DNA of 64,000 bases from Clostridiales bacterium (GTDB lineage: Bacteria; Bacillota; Clostridia; Monoglobales; WRBX01): assembly GCA_031261985.1 (NCBI GenBank), contig JAISIR010000018.1, positions 55,343 to 119,342 on the forward strand, written 5' to 3'. Positions 61,927 through 64,000 of this stretch are shown here, one piece after another. The notes under the pieces were generated by a model. It was not told the origin of the DNA. It did not search any database and saw nothing but the letters and a program-made list of their open reading frames with translations. The translations under genes were made by a program, and so were the position numbers. Every line of letters starts with the position of its first letter. Position 1 is the stretch's first letter.

Positions 61927-64000
61927 ATGAACATATTAATGACTCTTCAGAGCTTGGATATTGGCGGTGCAGAGACACATGTTGTCGAGCTTTGCATAGA
62001 GCTGAAAAAGCGCGGGCATAACGTTGCGATTGCCTCGAATGGTGGGACGTATATCCAAACGCTTATGGCGCATAATATTCCGCATTTTCAAGTGCCGCTA
62101 CATAATAAAAACCCGCTTAATGTAATTAAATCTTACCGAATGATTAAAGATTTAATTCTACAAAACAACTACGATATTGTTCATGCACATGCGCGAATTC
62201 CTGCGTTTATTTGCGGTCTGCTTGCGCGCAAAAAAAAGTTTAACTTTAAGTTTATTACTTCTGCTCATTGGGTATTTAAGGTTACTCCGCTTTGGCGGCT
62301 GATAAGCAATTGGGGCGATAGAACAGTTGCAGTTTCTAATGATATTAAAAATTATTTGATGGATAATTATAATACTCCCGCGCGGCAAATTGATGTAACG
62401 ATAAATGGAATAGACACGGTGCGTTTTAACCCAAAGACCGATTACGAGATGACGGCGCGGCAATTTGCCCTTAAACCCAAAAATATTAAGATTGTTTATG
62501 TTAGCCGAATGGATAGCGACCGAAGCATGGTTGCCTTCCAACTTATCGATGCGGTTAGTAGTTTAAAAAAACCGAATATTCAATTGTTGATTGTAGGTGG
62601 CGGCGATGATTTATTAAAGCTTCAGGCGTATGCGCATAAAGCCAATTTACAATCGGGGCGCGATGATTTTATTGTAGTGGCAGGTGCGAGGACGGATATT
62701 GATAAATGTGTATCGTGTGGTGATATTTTTGTTGGCGTAAGCAGGGCTGCGTTAGAGGCGATGTCTGCTGGCAAACCGACAATTGTTGCAGGAAACGAAG
62801 GTTACATCGGGATTATCAGCGATGAAACTTTGCCAATTTCTATCCAAACTAATTTTTGTTGCCGCGGGTGTGCGGCTTCAACCGTTGAGAAATTGACGGA
62901 AGATTTGCAAAAACTAATTGCACTATCACCTGAAGAACGCAAAAAAATGGGGGAATTAAATAGGAAAATAATTTTAGATAAATATTCAGCAAAAGCAATG
63001 ACAGACGATTACGAGCGTGCATATGCCAAGCTTTATCAACCTAAAATGTTAATTTCTGGCTATTATGGGCATAAAAACGCTGGCGATGATTCTATTCTTA
63101 ATGCCATGCTTAAAACTTTAGACGATAATGGTTTAGGCGGCAACTTATGCGTGCTTTCGCATACTCCTTACGACACTCAAAAAGCCTATGGAGTTATGGC
63201 GATAAATAGGTTTAACCCGTGCAAAATTATCGCTAAGATGAAGAGTTACAACGGGCTTATAAGTGGTGGTGGAAGTATTTTGCAAGATGTGACCAGCACA
63301 AAATCGTTACTTTACTACCTTAAAATTATACAAATGGCAAAGCACTATGGCATGAAGGTTTTTGTGTATGCAAACGGGATAGGTCCTATCTATAATCCTA
63401 AAAATATCAAGAAAACGCTGCAAACTTTAGAGCATGTCGACAAGATTACTTTGCGTGAAGAGAACTCGCTTAACGAGTTAAGAGTAATGGGCATGGACAC
63501 TAAAAATGTTGTAGTGACTGCCGACCCTGTTTTTGTAACCGATATGCCAACGGATGATGAGATTGCTGAAATTATCAAGGATTGTGGTATGAAATACGCT
63601 TCGTTACCAGATAAAAAGTTGCCCTCTAAAGGGGCATCTGATGAGAGGCAGGCTGCTGAGGGGCTGGCTGATAAATCTTTGACTGATAAATCTAAAAACA
63701 ACTTGAACAAAAATGTTAAAACTATTGCGAAAAATGATGATAATGACAAAAATTTCTTCTTAATTAGCGTTAGGGATTGGAAGGACAATTGCCCACATTT
63801 TGAGACGGTGTTGGCAGATGTTATCGACCATATTGCTAATAAAAATAATTTAGTGCCTGTTTTTGCCACGATGCAGCCGCAAAAAGATAGGATTATAACT
63901 AAAAAAATCATGTCGCGGTTAGCATGTAAATCTATTTTGCTTCCACCAGAATATTCGGTTAAAGAAATCTTGGCGGTTATGTCTAAATGTCGATTAGTTA
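61927..64000 (+). CDS. csaB: Glycosyltransferase (GT4) fused to polysaccharide pyruvyl transferase CsaB (cut by window edge)
   Basis: Missing from the ORF track because it runs off the right edge. Residues 1-375 are a GT4 glycosyltransferase (LQSLDIGGAETHVVELCIEL; ATVAVSNDIK-type; IVYVSRMDSDRSMVA; EAMSAGKPTIV). Residues from about 377 begin the CsaB domain, MLISGYYGHKNAGDDSILNA, with LISGGGSILQDVTS and FVYANGIGPI. CsaB adds ketal pyruvate to the wall polymer bound by SLH domains. A 45-residue Lys/Asp/Asn-rich insert interrupts the pyruvyl transferase near residue 563. AGGGGA ribosome site; about 45 bases after htpX. Confidence 0.88.
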   Translation, partial: MNILMTLQSLDIGGAETHVVELCIELKKRGHNVAIASNGGTYIQTLMAHNIPHFQVPLHNKNPLNVIKSYRMIKDLILQNNYDIVHAHARIPAFICGLLARKKKFNFKFITSAHWVFKVTPLWRLISNWGDRTVAVSNDIKNYLMDNYNTPARQIDVTINGIDTVRFNPKTDYEMTARQFALKPKNIKIVYVSRMDSDRSMVAFQLIDAVSSLKKPNIQLLIVGGGDDLLKLQAYAHKANLQSGRDDFIVVAGARTDIDKCVSCGDIFVGVSRAALEAMSAGKPTIVAGNEGYIGIISDETLPISIQTNFCCRGCAASTVEKLTEDLQKLIALSPEERKKMGELNRKIILDKYSAKAMTDDYERAYAKLYQPKMLISGYYGHKNAGDDSILNAMLKTLDDNGLGGNLCVLSHTPYDTQKAYGVMAINRFNPCKIIAKMKSYNGLISGGGSILQDVTSTKSLLYYLKIIQMAKHYGMKVFVYANGIGPIYNPKNIKKTLQTLEHVDKITLREENSLNELRVMGMDTKNVVVTADPVFVTDMPTDDEIAEIIKDCGMKYASLPDKKLPSKGASDERQAAEGLADKSLTDKSKNNLNKNVKTIAKNDDNDKNFFLISVRDWKDNCPHFETVLADVIDHIANKNNLVPVFATMQPQKDRIITKKIMSRLACKSILLPPEYSVKEILAVMSKCRLV

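Noticed and set aside
1-64000. tRNA, rRNA and CRISPR arrays
   Set aside because: I looked for T-loop-like GGTTCGAATCC patterns, rRNA motifs and regularly spaced repeats and saw none.

Overview
This window comes from a low-GC, endospore-forming Gram-positive anaerobe of the Clostridia type. The evidence is dipicolinate synthase (dpaA/dpaB), SpoVAC, an alpha/beta small acid-soluble spore protein, the fused IspH-ribosomal protein S1 typical of Clostridia, MurT/GatD cell-wall amidation, RicT, PPi-type phosphofructokinase motifs and strong SigA-like TTGACA-17-TATAAT promoters with GGAGG-type ribosome sites. I cannot place the species. There is no rRNA, tRNA or CRISPR array that I can see.

Layout. 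1-5.2 kb: end of a membrane protein, a stress protein, ricT-holB, and the dpaAB spore operon behind a SigK-like promoter. 5.3-9.9 kb is accessory: a Phd/RelE-type toxin-antitoxin pair, an SLH-domain surface protein, a type I toxin-antitoxin locus missing from the ORF track (38-residue hydrophobic peptide plus convergent antisense RNA), a cysteine amidase and an anchored protein. 10-26.8 kb is a long minus-strand housekeeping run: two M42 peptidases, murD, ispH-rpsA, plsC, cmk, coaX, an unknown helical protein, rqcH, gatD-murT, dusB, an aminotransferase and spoVAC. 26.8-34 kb: uridine kinase-like gene, lepA, ilvA, a zinc-ribbon protein, a MITE-like repeat, a methyltransferase and the SASP gene, followed by a train of hairpins that looks like a structured RNA. 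34.4-36.7 kb: two tandem paralogues of unknown function. 36.7-44.3 kb: metA, PPi-PFK, an IMPase fusion, rsgA-rpe, a pilin-like small protein and guaA.

The most striking region is at the 3' end of guaA. A 12-base sequence forming the last codons of guaA (GAGTGGGAGTAG) is repeated exactly about 1.6 kb downstream. Between the copies lie only a caspase-like protease gene and a TIR-like gene, plus short flanking DNA. This looks like a minimal genomic island carrying a two-gene anti-phage system of the TIR/caspase kind (type IV Thoeris-like). Downstream is a run of small co-directional metabolic or stress genes (DUF2000, PhzF, Dabb, cupin, C-GCAxxG-C-C, YgjV-GNAT fusion, MBL hydrolase), then an unknown gene broken by an in-frame TGA, and an acyl-CoA ligase behind a leader-peptide attenuator.

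53.8-64 kb: the ftsE-ftsX-M23-ctpA cell-wall operon (minus), a ClpC-like ATPase with a degenerate second ATPase domain, lemA, htpX, and a glycosyltransferase-CsaB fusion running off the window. CsaB pyruvylates the wall polymer that SLH domains bind, so it probably serves the SLH protein at 6-8 kb.
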